64,000 nucleotides of DNA, taken from positions 434,001 to 498,000 of the forward strand of contig NZ_CP090641.1 of the NCBI RefSeq assembly GCF_029633825.1. The letters are read 5' to 3'. The position numbers were made by a program, and so were the translations under genes. The notes beneath the pieces were generated by a model, which was not told where the DNA came from, ran no database searches, and worked only from the letters and a program-made list of their open reading frames with translations. Source of the DNA: Burkholderia contaminans. Lineage in GTDB: Bacteria > Pseudomonadota > Gammaproteobacteria > Burkholderiales > Burkholderiaceae. Below, one piece after another: positions 35,720-44,558 of this stretch (its first letter is position 1; every line of letters starts with the position of its first letter).

Positions 35720-36718
35720 TCAAGGCACCAGCACGACTCCTCCCGTCGTCGCGCGCGACTCCAGCAACCGGTGCGCATCGGCCGCCTGGTCGAGCGGCAG
35801 CCGCGCGCCGATCTCCACATGCATTCCGTCCGCGAGCCGCTCGAGCGTCGCGCGCGCAGCCTCCCGATAGCCGTCGACGTCACGCGCGATGAAGCCGAGC
35901 ACGCTCGGCCGCGCCAGCGCGATCGACCGTGCCGGCCCCAGTTCGTCGAGATCGAACGTCTGCCGCGCACCGATCGCGGCCACCTGCCCGATGCTCGCGA
36001 CCATCCCGAACGGACGGACCGCGCCGAGCGTGCGCGTCAGCACATCGCCGCCGATCCCGTCGATCGCAAAATCAACTCCCGCGCCGCCGCCGAACGCGCG
36101 TGCCGCCGCGACGAAATCCTCCTCGCGGTAATCGACCACCGCGTCGGCGCCATGCTTGCGCGCGAGCACGGCTTTCGCGGCCGACCCGACCGTGCCGATC
36201 ACCCGCGCGCCGAGCGCCCGCGCCCATTGCGTCGCCAGCAGCCCGACGCCGCCGGCCGCCGCATGCACGAGCACCGCGTCGCCGGCGACGACCGGCCGGA
36301 CCCGATGCAGCAGCATGTAGACGGTGATTCCTTTCAGCAGCCCGGCGGCCACCGCGTCGTCGCCCAGGCCGTCGGGGACCGGCAACACACGCTCGGCCGG
36401 CATCGTGCGCAGGCTCGCATAGCTGCCGGTCGGCATGCCCGCATACGCGACGCGCTGCCCGGGGACGAGATCCGTCACGCCCGGGCCGACCGCGTCGATC
36501 ACGCCGGCCGCCTCGACGCCGAGCGCATCCGGCAGCGCAGGCAATGCGTGCGCGCCCGTCCTGAAATAGATGTCGACGAAATTCACGCCGATCGCGGTCT
36601 GGCGAATCCGCACTTCGCCGGCACCGGGCGGCGCGACGGGCGCATCGACGCGGCGCAGCACGCCGGCGTCGCCGTAACAGTCGATCCCGATCCGGATGGC
36701 AGTGGCAGTCTGGGTCAT
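35720..36718 (-). CDS. NADPH:quinone oxidoreductase (QOR-like MDR)
   Basis: 332 residues. ATG 36718 (MTQTATAIRIGIDCYGD) with GAGAAA upstream; a GTG at 36730 is a less likely start. The motif VLVHAAAGGVGLLATQWARA is the quinone oxidoreductase cofactor site, and YREEDFVAAARAFGG follows. No zinc ligands. It is divergent from the LysR gene at 36803, which probably regulates it. Its 3' end is convergent with the DHA2 gene, 64 bp away. Confidence 0.92.
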   Translation of the reverse strand: MTQTATAIRIGIDCYGDAGVLRRVDAPVAPPGAGEVRIRQTAIGVNFVDIYFRTGAHALPALPDALGVEAAGVIDAVGPGVTDLVPGQRVAYAGMPTGSYASLRTMPAERVLPVPDGLGDDAVAAGLLKGITVYMLLHRVRPVVAGDAVLVHAAAGGVGLLATQWARALGARVIGTVGSAAKAVLARKHGADAVVDYREEDFVAAARAFGGGAGVDFAIDGIGGDVLTRTLGAVRPFGMVASIGQVAAIGARQTFDLDELGPARSIALARPSVLGFIARDVDGYREAARATLERLADGMHVEIGARLPLDQAADAHRLLESRATTGGVVLVP

Positions 36719-36802
36719 GGCGTTTCTCACAATCGAATTGAAGTGACACGATCATCCCATCGTGCATAATCGAACGGAATTCACGCCAAGCGCCCATCTA
36801 CT

Positions 36803-37723
36803 GTGCAAAATTCGACCGATCCGGACCCCGTTGCGGCGTCCGCGCTGCCAATGAGCTGGGACGACATCCGCTATTTCCTCGCGGTGATGCGCGGCGGCAG
36901 CCTGTCGGCCGCCGCGCGGGCGCTGCAGGTTCAGCATTCGACGGTCGCGCGGCGCATCGACGCGCTGGAGTCCGCGCTCGGCATCCGGCTGTTCGACCGG
37001 CTGCCGCGCGGCTGGCCGCCGACCGATGAAGGGCTGCACCTTGCCGAGCACGCGGCACGCATCGAAACCGACGCGCACGCGTTCGCGCGCGCCGCCCAGG
37101 GCGCGGCGGCGCTCGACGGCGTGGTGCGCGTATCGGCGTCACCGGTGTTTGCCAGCCACTTCCTCGCGCCGCGGCTCGCCCGCGCGCAGCACGCGTGGCC
37201 GGCGCTGCGCATCGACCTGCTGGGCGAGATGCACGCGGCGAACCTGTATGCGCGCGAAGCCGACCTCGCCGTGCGGCTGTCGCGGCCGACCGAGCCTGGG
37301 CTCGCCGCGCGCCGGCTCGGCACGATGCGCTTCGCGCTGTGCGCGTCGCCGGAATGGGCGGACGCGCCGCCCGACACCTGGCCGTTCGTCGGCTACGACG
37401 ACGCGCTCGCGCAAACGCCTCAGCATCAGTGGCTCGCCCGCTTCGCGGCCGGCCGCCGTTTCGCGTTCGTCACCAATGACCTGGCTGCGCAGCATCGCGC
37501 ATGCGCGGCTGGCGCCGGCGTCGCGCTGCTGCCGCGGTTTCTCGTCGACGATCCGGCTGCGCACGCCGGTGCGCCGCTCGTCGAACTGACGGCCGCGCCC
37601 CGTTGCGACATCGAGCGCGAGATCTGGCTCGTCGTCCACCCGGACGTGCGCCGGTCGCCGCGCGTGCAGCGCGTTGCCGATGCGATCGCCGAGGCGGTCC
37701 ACGCGGCGAACGGACGACTGTAG
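36803..37723 (+). CDS. LysR-family transcriptional regulator
   Basis: 306 residues if started at GTG 36803; ATG 36851 (MSWDDIRYFLAVMRGGSLS) would give 290 and better matches the family N-terminus, but neither start has a clear ribosome site. HTH: GGSLSAAARALQVQHSTVAR then RIDALESALGIRLFDR, of the CrgA/AaeR-like branch. It is divergent from the QOR gene and very likely its regulator. Confidence 0.9.
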   Translation: MQNSTDPDPVAASALPMSWDDIRYFLAVMRGGSLSAAARALQVQHSTVARRIDALESALGIRLFDRLPRGWPPTDEGLHLAEHAARIETDAHAFARAAQGAAALDGVVRVSASPVFASHFLAPRLARAQHAWPALRIDLLGEMHAANLYAREADLAVRLSRPTEPGLAARRLGTMRFALCASPEWADAPPDTWPFVGYDDALAQTPQHQWLARFAAGRRFAFVTNDLAAQHRACAAGAGVALLPRFLVDDPAAHAGAPLVELTAAPRCDIEREIWLVVHPDVRRSPRVQRVADAIAEAVHAANGRL

Positions 37724-37809
37724 GCGGCCGCCTCCGCACCGGCTTTGCGGCACGCTCCGGCGGCTGGCATAGTAGCGTCTTCCGTTCTGAATTCACCGGA
37801 CCTGCCGCC

Positions 37810-38352
37810 ATGCCCACCGCCCCCGCCTGCGTCGTTCGCGACGCAACCGACGCCGACCTCGATGCGATCCAGGCGATCTACGCGCACCACGTGCACCACA
37901 GCGTCGCATCGTTCGAGGAAACACCGCCCGACATCACCGAACTCCGCGCGCGCCGTGCCGCGGTGCTACGCGACGGGCTGCCGTATCTCGTCGCCGAATG
38001 CGACGGCCGCGTAGCCGGCTATGCGTACGCGACGCCGTACCGCACGCGCCGCGCGTACCGCTTCACGATCGAGGATTCGATCTACATCGACGATGCGCAG
38101 CGCGGGCGCGGAATCGGCCGCGCGCTGCTCGCCGCGCTGATCGAACGCTGCGAGGCCGGCCCGTGGCGGCAGATGATCGCGGTGATCGCCGACGGCGGCA
38201 CCGGAGGCTCGACGTCGCTGCATCGCGCGTTCGGCTTCGAGCCGGCCGGCACGCTGAAGGCGGCCGGTTTCAAGCACGGCCGCTGGATCGATACGGCGCT
38301 GCTGCAGCGGCCGCTCGGCGACGGCGCCGACACGCTCCCCGTGTCGCCGTAG
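37810..38352 (+). CDS. GNAT acetyltransferase, phosphinothricin/methionine-sulfoximine type
   Basis: 180 residues. RDATDADLDAIQAIYAHHV and TPYRTRRAYRFTIEDSIYID match the Pat/Bar-type GNAT family, with acetyl-CoA loop QRGRGIGRALLAALIE (about residues 97-112) and the LHRAFGFEPAGTLKAAGFKH tail. It acetylates small amino-acid-like amines such as methionine sulfoximine in known members. ATG 37810 directly follows the LysR gene by 86 bp. Single gene; no operon partner is clear. Confidence 0.92.
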   Translation: MPTAPACVVRDATDADLDAIQAIYAHHVHHSVASFEETPPDITELRARRAAVLRDGLPYLVAECDGRVAGYAYATPYRTRRAYRFTIEDSIYIDDAQRGRGIGRALLAALIERCEAGPWRQMIAVIADGGTGGSTSLHRAFGFEPAGTLKAAGFKHGRWIDTALLQRPLGDGADTLPVSP

Positions 38353-38379
38353 CCTCCCGCGTCGCGCTAGAATGGCCGC

Positions 38380-39219
38380 ATGTCAAAACAGACTCATTCC
38401 ACACCCGACGAGGCGGCGCCGGATTCCCGCAACGAGTACACGGTCGACGAACTCGCGCGCGTGTCCGACACGACCGTGCGCAATGTCCGCGCGTACCAGG
38501 ATCGCGGTTTGCTCGCACCGCCGGAAAAGCGCGGCCGCGTCGGCATCTACGACGACACGCACGTCGCGCGCCTAAAGCTGATCAACCACCTGCTCGCGCG
38601 CGGCTATACGCTGTCGAACATCCAGGACCTGATCAAGGCGATCGACGAAGGCCACGACCTGCGTTCGATCCTCGGCCTCGAAAACGCGATCGGCGGCCGC
38701 TGGTCGCACGAACTGCCGAAGACCTATTCGCTCGCCGCGCTCGCGCAGATGTTCGGCCCGCAGGCCACCACGCAGCTGTCACGCGTGACCGAACTCGGCC
38801 TGCTCGAACGACGCGGCCTGTCGTTCGTCGCCAAGAGCCCCGCGCTGCTCGAAGCGGCAGCCGCGATGACGAAGGAAGGCATCCCGCCGCGCGAGCTGCT
38901 CGACGTGATCAGCCTCGCGCGGCCGCATTTCGACGCGATCGCGCGGCTGCTCGTCGACCTCGTCGTGAAGCGGCTCGACCGCTACGACGCGGGCACGCTG
39001 CCGCCCGCCACCGACGTGCCCGAGCTGGTCGACGCGATCTGGCGCCTGCGCCCGCTCGCGGCCGTGTTCGTCGAAGGCGAGACGAACCGCGCACTGGAAA
39101 CCGCGGCAAGCGCCTATCTCGGCGGCCGCGTCGCGACGATCCTCGACAGGAAGCTCAGCGACGAGGCCGCGCGGCAGTCCGGCACACCTTCACCGGAAAA
39201 CGGCAGCGACGAAGCATAG
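38380..39219 (+). CDS. MerR-family transcriptional regulator
   Basis: 279 residues. The N-terminal MerR HTH (YTVDELARVSDTTVRNVRAY, then QDRGLLAPPEKRGRVGIYDD) is followed by a long C-terminal domain with no known sensing motif and no cysteine cluster, so it is not a metal sensor. It starts 27 bp after the GNAT stop, perhaps in one transcript. The next gene, a sulfonate-type binding protein, begins 126 bp downstream. Confidence 0.88.
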   Translation: MSKQTHSTPDEAAPDSRNEYTVDELARVSDTTVRNVRAYQDRGLLAPPEKRGRVGIYDDTHVARLKLINHLLARGYTLSNIQDLIKAIDEGHDLRSILGLENAIGGRWSHELPKTYSLAALAQMFGPQATTQLSRVTELGLLERRGLSFVAKSPALLEAAAAMTKEGIPPRELLDVISLARPHFDAIARLLVDLVVKRLDRYDAGTLPPATDVPELVDAIWRLRPLAAVFVEGETNRALETAASAYLGGRVATILDRKLSDEAARQSGTPSPENGSDEA

Positions 39220-39345
39220 GCGCGCCGCCGTCATATTGATATCGGCAATGCTTCGTTTGCTGGCGTAATCGCCCATGCGACGATTCTTCCAACCAAGCGG
39301 CGCCACCGCCGCTCGCCCGAAGACGTTTTGCATGGAGTCCGTTCG

Positions 39346-40329
39346 ATGATTCGTTTCACCCGCTGGATCGCCCGCACCGCCGCCGTCACCACGCTCGTCG
39401 CGCTGTCCGCGGCGTCAGCCTTCGCGCAAGGCGGCGCCGACAAGGTTGTGCGCATCGGCTACCAGAAGGCCGGCCTGCTGTCGGTCGTCAAGGCGCAAGG
39501 TTCGCTCGAAGCGCGGCTCAAGCCGCTCGGCTATGGCGTGCAGTGGTTCGAGTTCCCGGCCGGCCCGCAACTGCTCGAAGCGCTGAACGCGAACAGCATC
39601 GACTTCGGCTATACGGGCGCGCCGCCGCCCGTGTTCGCACAGGCGGCCGGCGTGCACTTCGTCTATGTCGGCGCGGAACCGCCGGCGCCGCACAACGAAG
39701 CCGTGGTCGTGAAGGCCGATTCGCCGATCCGCTCGGTCGCCGGCCTGCGCGGCAAGAAGGTCGCACTGCAGAAAGGTTCGAGCGCGAACTACTTGCTGCT
39801 CGAAGCGTTGAAGCAGGCCGGTGTGCGCTACGACGAAATCCGCCCCGTGTATCTTCCGCCAGCCGACGCGCGCGCCGCATTCGAGAGCGGTAACGTCGAT
39901 GCGTGGGTCGTCTGGGATCCTTACTATGCAGCCGCGCAAAACGCACTGAAGGTGCGTACGCTGTCCGACTACACGGGCCTCACTGCAACCAACAACTTCT
40001 ACGAAGCGACGCGGGACTTCGCGCAGCAGCACCCCGACGTGGTCGGCGCGATCCTGAAGCAGGCGCGCGAGACCGGCCAGTGGGTCAACTCGCATCCGGC
40101 CGACACGGCCGCACTGATCGCACCCAAGGTCGGCCTGCCGCAACCGCTCGTCGAGACGTGGCTCAAGCGTGTCCCGTTCGGCGCGGTGCCGCTCGACGAA
40201 AAGATCGTCGCGACCCAGCAAGGCGTTGCCGATGCGTTTTATGCGGCGAAGCTGATTCCGCAGAAGCTGAACGTGGCCGACAACGCATGGGTCGACAAAA
40301 ACGTGCAGGGTGCGCTCGCGGCGAAGTAG
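39346..40329 (+). CDS. ABC transporter substrate-binding protein, aliphatic sulfonate (SsuA) type
   Basis: 327 residues. Signal peptide 1-27 (VTTLVALSAASAFA then QGG). The mature protein reads VVRIGYQKAGLLSVVKAQGS, GVQWFEFPAGPQLLEALNAN and DFGYTGAPPPVFAQAAGVHF, the SsuA/TauA fold. ATG 39346 has GGAG upstream at about 39332. It would bind an alkanesulfonate or similar in the periplasm. No permease or ATPase gene is adjacent, so the partner components must be elsewhere. A terminator follows. Confidence 0.92.
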   Translation: MIRFTRWIARTAAVTTLVALSAASAFAQGGADKVVRIGYQKAGLLSVVKAQGSLEARLKPLGYGVQWFEFPAGPQLLEALNANSIDFGYTGAPPPVFAQAAGVHFVYVGAEPPAPHNEAVVVKADSPIRSVAGLRGKKVALQKGSSANYLLLEALKQAGVRYDEIRPVYLPPADARAAFESGNVDAWVVWDPYYAAAQNALKVRTLSDYTGLTATNNFYEATRDFAQQHPDVVGAILKQARETGQWVNSHPADTAALIAPKVGLPQPLVETWLKRVPFGAVPLDEKIVATQQGVADAFYAAKLIPQKLNVADNAWVDKNVQGALAAK

Positions 40330-40354
40330 CGGGAACGCAGCGCTCAACTTGTCG

Positions 40355-40395
40355 AAGGCCGCCGGGCACATGACTCGTCGGCCTTTCTTCTTGTC
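40355..40395 (+). terminator. Rho-independent terminator after the SsuA-like gene
   Basis: AAGGCCG (40355-40361) pairs with CGGCCTT (40379-40385) across a 17-nt loop, followed by the T-rich run TCTTCTTGT. It lies 26 bp after the stop codon. Confidence 0.65.
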
Positions 40396-40571
40396 TGATT
40401 TTGGGGAAACGCGGGACGCACTGTCGGCGTTCGCGCCGGAGCACGAATCCCGCTTTCACGTTTGTCGTGGACGCCCCTGTACGCCATGCCGCGCAGCACG
40501 CGCGGCCAGACAGGGCCACATCGCTTCATCCGCAAAACGAGCCGCGTGGTGAAACAGTTACAAGTTAACGA

Positions 40572-40600
40572 TTGACGCCACCGCTGCCCAGCGGTTAATG
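40572..40600 (+). promoter_or_regulatory. Candidate sigma-70 promoter for cspA
   Basis: TTGACG (40572-40577), 17-nt spacer, TTAATG (40595-40600). It would start transcription near 40607, giving an untranslated leader of about 130 nt, as is usual for cold-shock mRNAs. No classical cold box was recognised. Confidence 0.45.
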
Positions 40601-40739
40601 TCTCGTTCGAAGTTCAAGAAGTCCGATTGCTGTTCATCAATTGATCGCTCCTCAGCGGTATTCGTTGTCCTCTCCCTCCTTGACGCTTCACGCGCTCTTT
40701 TCAGAGCAAATTCTCATATTTTTTTCTCAAGGAATCTTC

Positions 40740-40943
40740 ATGGATACCGGTATCGTCAAGTGGTTCAACGACAGCAAAGGCTTCGGCTTCATCACGCCCG
40801 ACAACGGCGGCGACGACCTCTTCGCTCATTTCTCGGAAATTCGTGCCGACGGCTTCAAGACGCTGGCTGAAAATCAGAAAGTGAGCTTCGAAACGAAGCA
40901 AGGCCCGAAGGGTCTGCAAGCGGCCAACATCAAGCCGCTGTAA
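40740..40943 (+). CDS. cspA: Cold shock protein CspA family
   Basis: 67 residues, one cold-shock domain. RNP1 KGFGFI at residues 13-18 and RNP2 DLFAHF at 26-31 are intact. It binds single-stranded RNA and DNA and melts secondary structure, aiding translation in the cold. ATG 40740 has AAGGAA 6-11 bp upstream after a T-rich stretch. The long leader suggests post-transcriptional control. A GC-rich hairpin follows the stop. Confidence 0.97.
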   Translation: MDTGIVKWFNDSKGFGFITPDNGGDDLFAHFSEIRADGFKTLAENQKVSFETKQGPKGLQAANIKPL

Positions 40944-40955
40944 AGTTTGAAGGAT

Positions 40956-40979
40956 CCGGCCGCCCGTAACGGGCGCCGG
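40956..40979 (+). terminator. GC-rich hairpin after cspA
   Basis: GCCCGT and ACGGGC (around a central A) with outer CCGG/CCGG form a stem at 40956-40979, 13 bp after the cspA stop. No T run, so termination is only suggested. The 240 bp that follow show no gene. Confidence 0.4.
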
Positions 40980-41219
40980 GTTGCAGCGACATCCTCGCGG
41001 AGCCTGGTCTCCCAAAGTTGGCGCGATTGCTCTTGGCTGCATCGGTTCATGCCGCAGCTCGCCGCGCGCCACACGCCTCGTTGCACTTCATTCCCCCTCA
41101 GGCTGCCAAGCCCTTTTTCGCTTTACGACTGCGTCGGATTCAGCTCGCAATGGCTTTGAATCGGCGTACCCGTGCACATCCGCACGGCACGCGCGCACTC
41201 GAACATTATTAAAATTAAA

Positions 41220-41444
41220 ATGCACAACAAACAAACTCATCAGTACAACGGCTATGCCGTCCAGCCCTCGGCGCATCGTTTGCCCGACGGGAGCTTTTCA
41301 TCCAACCTGCTGCTCGAACGCGCCGGCAGCGCACGCAGCGAAGGCCGCTACCAGTTCTATTCGCTCGATTACTTCGCGAGCGAGGAGCAGGCGTTGCAGC
41401 ATTCGGCGCGCTGGGCACGCAACTGGGTCGACACGCGCGGTTAA
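41220..41444 (+). CDS. Small conserved-looking hypothetical protein
   Basis: 74 residues from ATG 41220 (MHNKQTHQYNGYAVQPSAHR). It reads as a compact soluble protein (LPDGSFSSNLLLERAGSARS, YQFYSLDYFASEEQALQHSA) with no membrane segment or known catalytic motif. The leader is AT-rich and lacks a Shine-Dalgarno. It lies about 280 bp after cspA and may share cold or stress control. Not recognised; a small single-domain protein of this type recurs in Burkholderia by my memory only. Confidence 0.65.
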   Translation: MHNKQTHQYNGYAVQPSAHRLPDGSFSSNLLLERAGSARSEGRYQFYSLDYFASEEQALQHSARWARNWVDTRG

Positions 41445-41499
41445 AGGCAATCCCGCGACGCGCGCAACGCGCCGGCACCGGCCGATTCAGCGCACCGCT

Positions 41500-42933
41500 T
41501 CAAAGATCGTCGTTCGACGACGACCACCCGGGTTCAAACGAACCCAGTGCGCGCGCCGGATGAAACCATCGGAGCGGCGCATCGTCGATCTGCACGGGCG
41601 GAAGGAGCCGGGATGCCGGCCCCCACGACGTCGGTTCGACGTGCGCCGCACGATCACGCCGATCGTCAGCAACCAGTTCGACCACCTCGCTCATCGGCTC
41701 CGACCGCAACTGCAACTCGGCCGCCGTCCGCGCCAGCGAAGCGCGGGCCTCGGTACCGACGCCCTCCTTCATTCGCGTCGTCAGCCCGCGGATGGCGGCC
41801 GTCGCCATCAGGTAGCCCGTTGCATGGTCGATCGCCTGAACGGGCAAGTTCACCGGCTCGTCGCCACCCATCGCGCGCATGCCCGCCTCGGCGATTCCTG
41901 TGCTCATTTGAATGAGACTGTCGAAGCCGCGCCGGCCTCGCCATTCACCACTCCAGCCATAAGCGTCGAGCGACACGTCGACGAGCGCAGGATTCAGTTC
42001 GCGCCGATGCGCCGCATCGAGTCCGAGGCGCGCGAGCGCGTCCGACCGGTAACCGTGCACGACGATATCCGCGCCGCGCAGCAATTGCTCGAGCGTATCG
42101 AGATCCGCGGCATCTTTCAGGTTCAGCCGCGCACACCGCTTGCCCAGGACGACTTCGGGCACCGTGCCCGGTTCTTCCCAGCCGTACGGATCGATGCGCA
42201 GCACATCGGCGCCCAGGCCCGCAAGAAAGCGTGTCGCCACGGGGCCGGCGAGAATGCGCGTCAGGTCGAGCACGCGAATGCCGCGCAGCGGCCGGTCTTT
42301 CGAAGGCCGCCACGCACGCGCGACGCCATCGGTCGCGGCACGAACATGCAGCAACGGTTCGGTTGCGACCGCGTTGCCCTGCGGATGCCCGGCCCACTCC
42401 CGTGCCGAGTACATCGCCGCGGCACAACCGCCGCGCTCGACGATCGCGTCTTCGAGCGCGCCGGCATCCCAGCGACTCACCGCTTGCGCGACCGACTGCG
42501 CATCGGCGACGCAGTCCAGCACCGACAACGCGGCCAGCCGATGATGCGGCGCGTTCGTGTGCAACCGGATCCAGCGATCGCGCGCCCGATAGTTGCCGGC
42601 CACCGGATCCCATTGAGGCGGCATCGTCCAGCCTTGCGGACGCAGCGACGTGCCGAACCATAGCGACGCCATGCGCCGGTCGACCCACACCGACGGCAAC
42701 GTTCCGGTCGACGCATGCAGCAATTCGGCGACGGACGTTCCTGCCGCGCCGATCGCCGCCGTCGCCATGTCGGTGACGCGAAATGCCGACACCAGTTCGC
42801 CCGCCCCGCTGAAACTGCACGACTCGAGGAACGCCTGGGACCCGCCCGCCGCGAGCCAGAACGCCCGTAGTTGACGCGACACACGATCCTCATCGGACGC
42901 GGCCCGTTCCGTCGACGTTTGATCAACTCGCAT
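41500..42933 (-). CDS. CaiB/BaiF-type (class III) CoA transferase, rearranged two-part form
   Basis: 477 residues from ATG 42933 (MRVDQTSTERAAS), with GAGG about 8 bp upstream. The second half holds the family core: RGIRVLDLTRILAGPVATRF and LAGLGADVLRIDP, KRCARLNLKD and HGYRSDALARLG. The first about 200 residues contain a segment (RARDRWIRLHTNAPHHRLAA) that resembles the later small domain of such enzymes, so the order looks permuted or fused. It would move CoA between carboxylic acids. Divergent from the HTH-citrate synthase gene. Confidence 0.8.
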   Translation of the reverse strand: MRVDQTSTERAASDEDRVSRQLRAFWLAAGGSQAFLESCSFSGAGELVSAFRVTDMATAAIGAAGTSVAELLHASTGTLPSVWVDRRMASLWFGTSLRPQGWTMPPQWDPVAGNYRARDRWIRLHTNAPHHRLAALSVLDCVADAQSVAQAVSRWDAGALEDAIVERGGCAAAMYSAREWAGHPQGNAVATEPLLHVRAATDGVARAWRPSKDRPLRGIRVLDLTRILAGPVATRFLAGLGADVLRIDPYGWEEPGTVPEVVLGKRCARLNLKDAADLDTLEQLLRGADIVVHGYRSDALARLGLDAAHRRELNPALVDVSLDAYGWSGEWRGRRGFDSLIQMSTGIAEAGMRAMGGDEPVNLPVQAIDHATGYLMATAAIRGLTTRMKEGVGTEARASLARTAAELQLRSEPMSEVVELVADDRRDRAAHVEPTSWGPASRLLPPVQIDDAPLRWFHPARALGSFEPGWSSSNDDL

Positions 42934-43036
42934 GTTCGCCTCGCATGATTTAGGTGAGGCAAAGATCGTCTCGCTCGCATTTGCTGTCAACGTTGATTAT
43001 CCTGATCAACCTGTCGAACGATTCCCCCTGCGCACG

Positions 43037-44326
43037 ATGTCGAACTACCTGAATTCGACCGACGCCGCGGCAAGGCTCGGTGTCTCGCGGCAAACCCTCT
43101 ACGCGTACGTCAGCCGCGGCCTGCTTCGCGCGGAACCAGGCGGCAGTCACCGTGAAAGCCGCTACCTCGCGGCCGATGTCGACCGGCTCGCGGATCAACG
43201 TGCACGCGGCCGCAAGCCGAAGGAAGTGGCGAAGGCCGCGCTGAACTGGGGATCGCCCGTGCTCGAATCGAGCATCACGTTGATCGAGGGCGGCCGGCTC
43301 TTCTATCGCGGTGTGGATGCACTCGATCTCGCTGCCCGCGCGAGTCTCGAGGAAGTCGCGGCGCTGCTGTGGCAATGCGACGAGCAGACCGCGTTCGGCC
43401 GACGCGCCCCCACTACGCCGTCGGTACTGCGAACGCTCTTCAGGCACTACGCCGAACAACGCGCCGAACAGGCGCTGCTGCCGCTCTTCACCGTCGCGAG
43501 CGAGGACGCGCCGACGGCGATCTGGCATCAGTCGACCGATCGTCAGGCGCAGGGCTGCGGCGATCTCGTGCGGATTCTGGCGGCATGCCTGCTGCGCACC
43601 CGGATCGATACGGCACCCATCCACGAGCAATGCGCGCGGGCATGGGGCGTCGGGCCGGCAGGCGCCGAACTGATCAGGATGGCGCTCGTGCTGTGCGCGG
43701 ACCACGAACTGAACGCGTCGAGCTTCACGGGGCGATGCATCGCGTCGACGAACGCAAGCTTGCGGGCCGTCGTGGTCGGCGGCCTGGCCGGCCTGTCGGG
43801 CGAGCGGCATGGCGCCACCACCGCGCGCGGCGAAGCACTGTGGGACGAGCTGGGCAACAAGGACGTCGAGCAGAAAATGGCCGCGCGTCTCGCCCGGGGA
43901 GACGGCTTGCCGGGCTTCGGACATGCGCTCTATCCCGATGGCGACGTGCGCGCGACGTATCTGTTGTCGCGGATCCTGCCGCGTCATCCTCAGTGGAAAA
44001 AGATGATCGATGCCGGGAGCGCGCTCGTTGGCCAGAAGCCCTCGCTGGATCTCGCGCTGGTAGCGTTACGCCGACATTTGCGGCTGCCCGTCGGCGCCGC
44101 ATTCGGCCTGTTCGCGCTTGGCCGTTCGATCGGCTGGATCGCGCACGGGCTCGAGCAGCGCGAGCAATCCGATCTCATCAGGCCGCGTGCGGTTTATATG
44201 GGGACCTGGCCAGATGGCGCCGGGGCGGATCACCCTCGATCCCGCGGACGCTCGGGAAAGCGGCAAGCAACGCAACCGGCAGTGCCGAAAGACGACATGC
44301 TTGCCGCCTTTTTCAGGAGTCGATAG
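43037..44326 (+). CDS. Citrate synthase family protein with N-terminal HTH
   Basis: 429 residues from ATG 43037. Residues about 5-60 (STDAAARLGVSRQTLYAYVS, RGLLRAEPGGSHRESRYLAA) form a MerR/excisionase-like HTH. The rest is a citrate synthase fold with GRLFYRGVDALDLAARAS, ERHG, GFGHALYPDGDVRA and LDLALVAL at the expected His-His-Asp positions. It may be a methylcitrate/citrate synthase-like enzyme or a regulator using the fold as a sensor. The tail after RPRAVYMG is about 40 residues longer than usual and Arg-rich, perhaps from a shifted frame. Divergent from the CoA transferase (103 bp gap). Confidence 0.82.
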   Translation: MSNYLNSTDAAARLGVSRQTLYAYVSRGLLRAEPGGSHRESRYLAADVDRLADQRARGRKPKEVAKAALNWGSPVLESSITLIEGGRLFYRGVDALDLAARASLEEVAALLWQCDEQTAFGRRAPTTPSVLRTLFRHYAEQRAEQALLPLFTVASEDAPTAIWHQSTDRQAQGCGDLVRILAACLLRTRIDTAPIHEQCARAWGVGPAGAELIRMALVLCADHELNASSFTGRCIASTNASLRAVVVGGLAGLSGERHGATTARGEALWDELGNKDVEQKMAARLARGDGLPGFGHALYPDGDVRATYLLSRILPRHPQWKKMIDAGSALVGQKPSLDLALVALRRHLRLPVGAAFGLFALGRSIGWIAHGLEQREQSDLIRPRAVYMGTWPDGAGADHPRSRGRSGKRQATQPAVPKDDMLAAFFRSR

Positions 44327-44558
44327 CGTTTTGCTTGATGCGATGACGCCGGCGCACGTCATCGATGACACGCCGGTGCTTCGTTGGCGAACGAAAGCAG
44401 CTACCCGCTGACGTTTCGCGGATTTCGCCGACGGGTCGGCAAGGCCCCCCCACGGAAATCCGCGAGGACTTCTTTCGCCGGCTCCGTGGCAGGCACACAG
44501 CACAAGGCACCTCGATCCGGCAATGCGCGCACCGCACCTGCGGCACGCGCATGCCGAC
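44327..44558. other. Convergent intergenic region
   Basis: About 230 bp between the citrate synthase-like gene and the ureohydrolase. It contains a C-rich run and no T-tailed hairpin. It may hold lost coding sequence from the citrate synthase tail. Confidence 0.35.
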
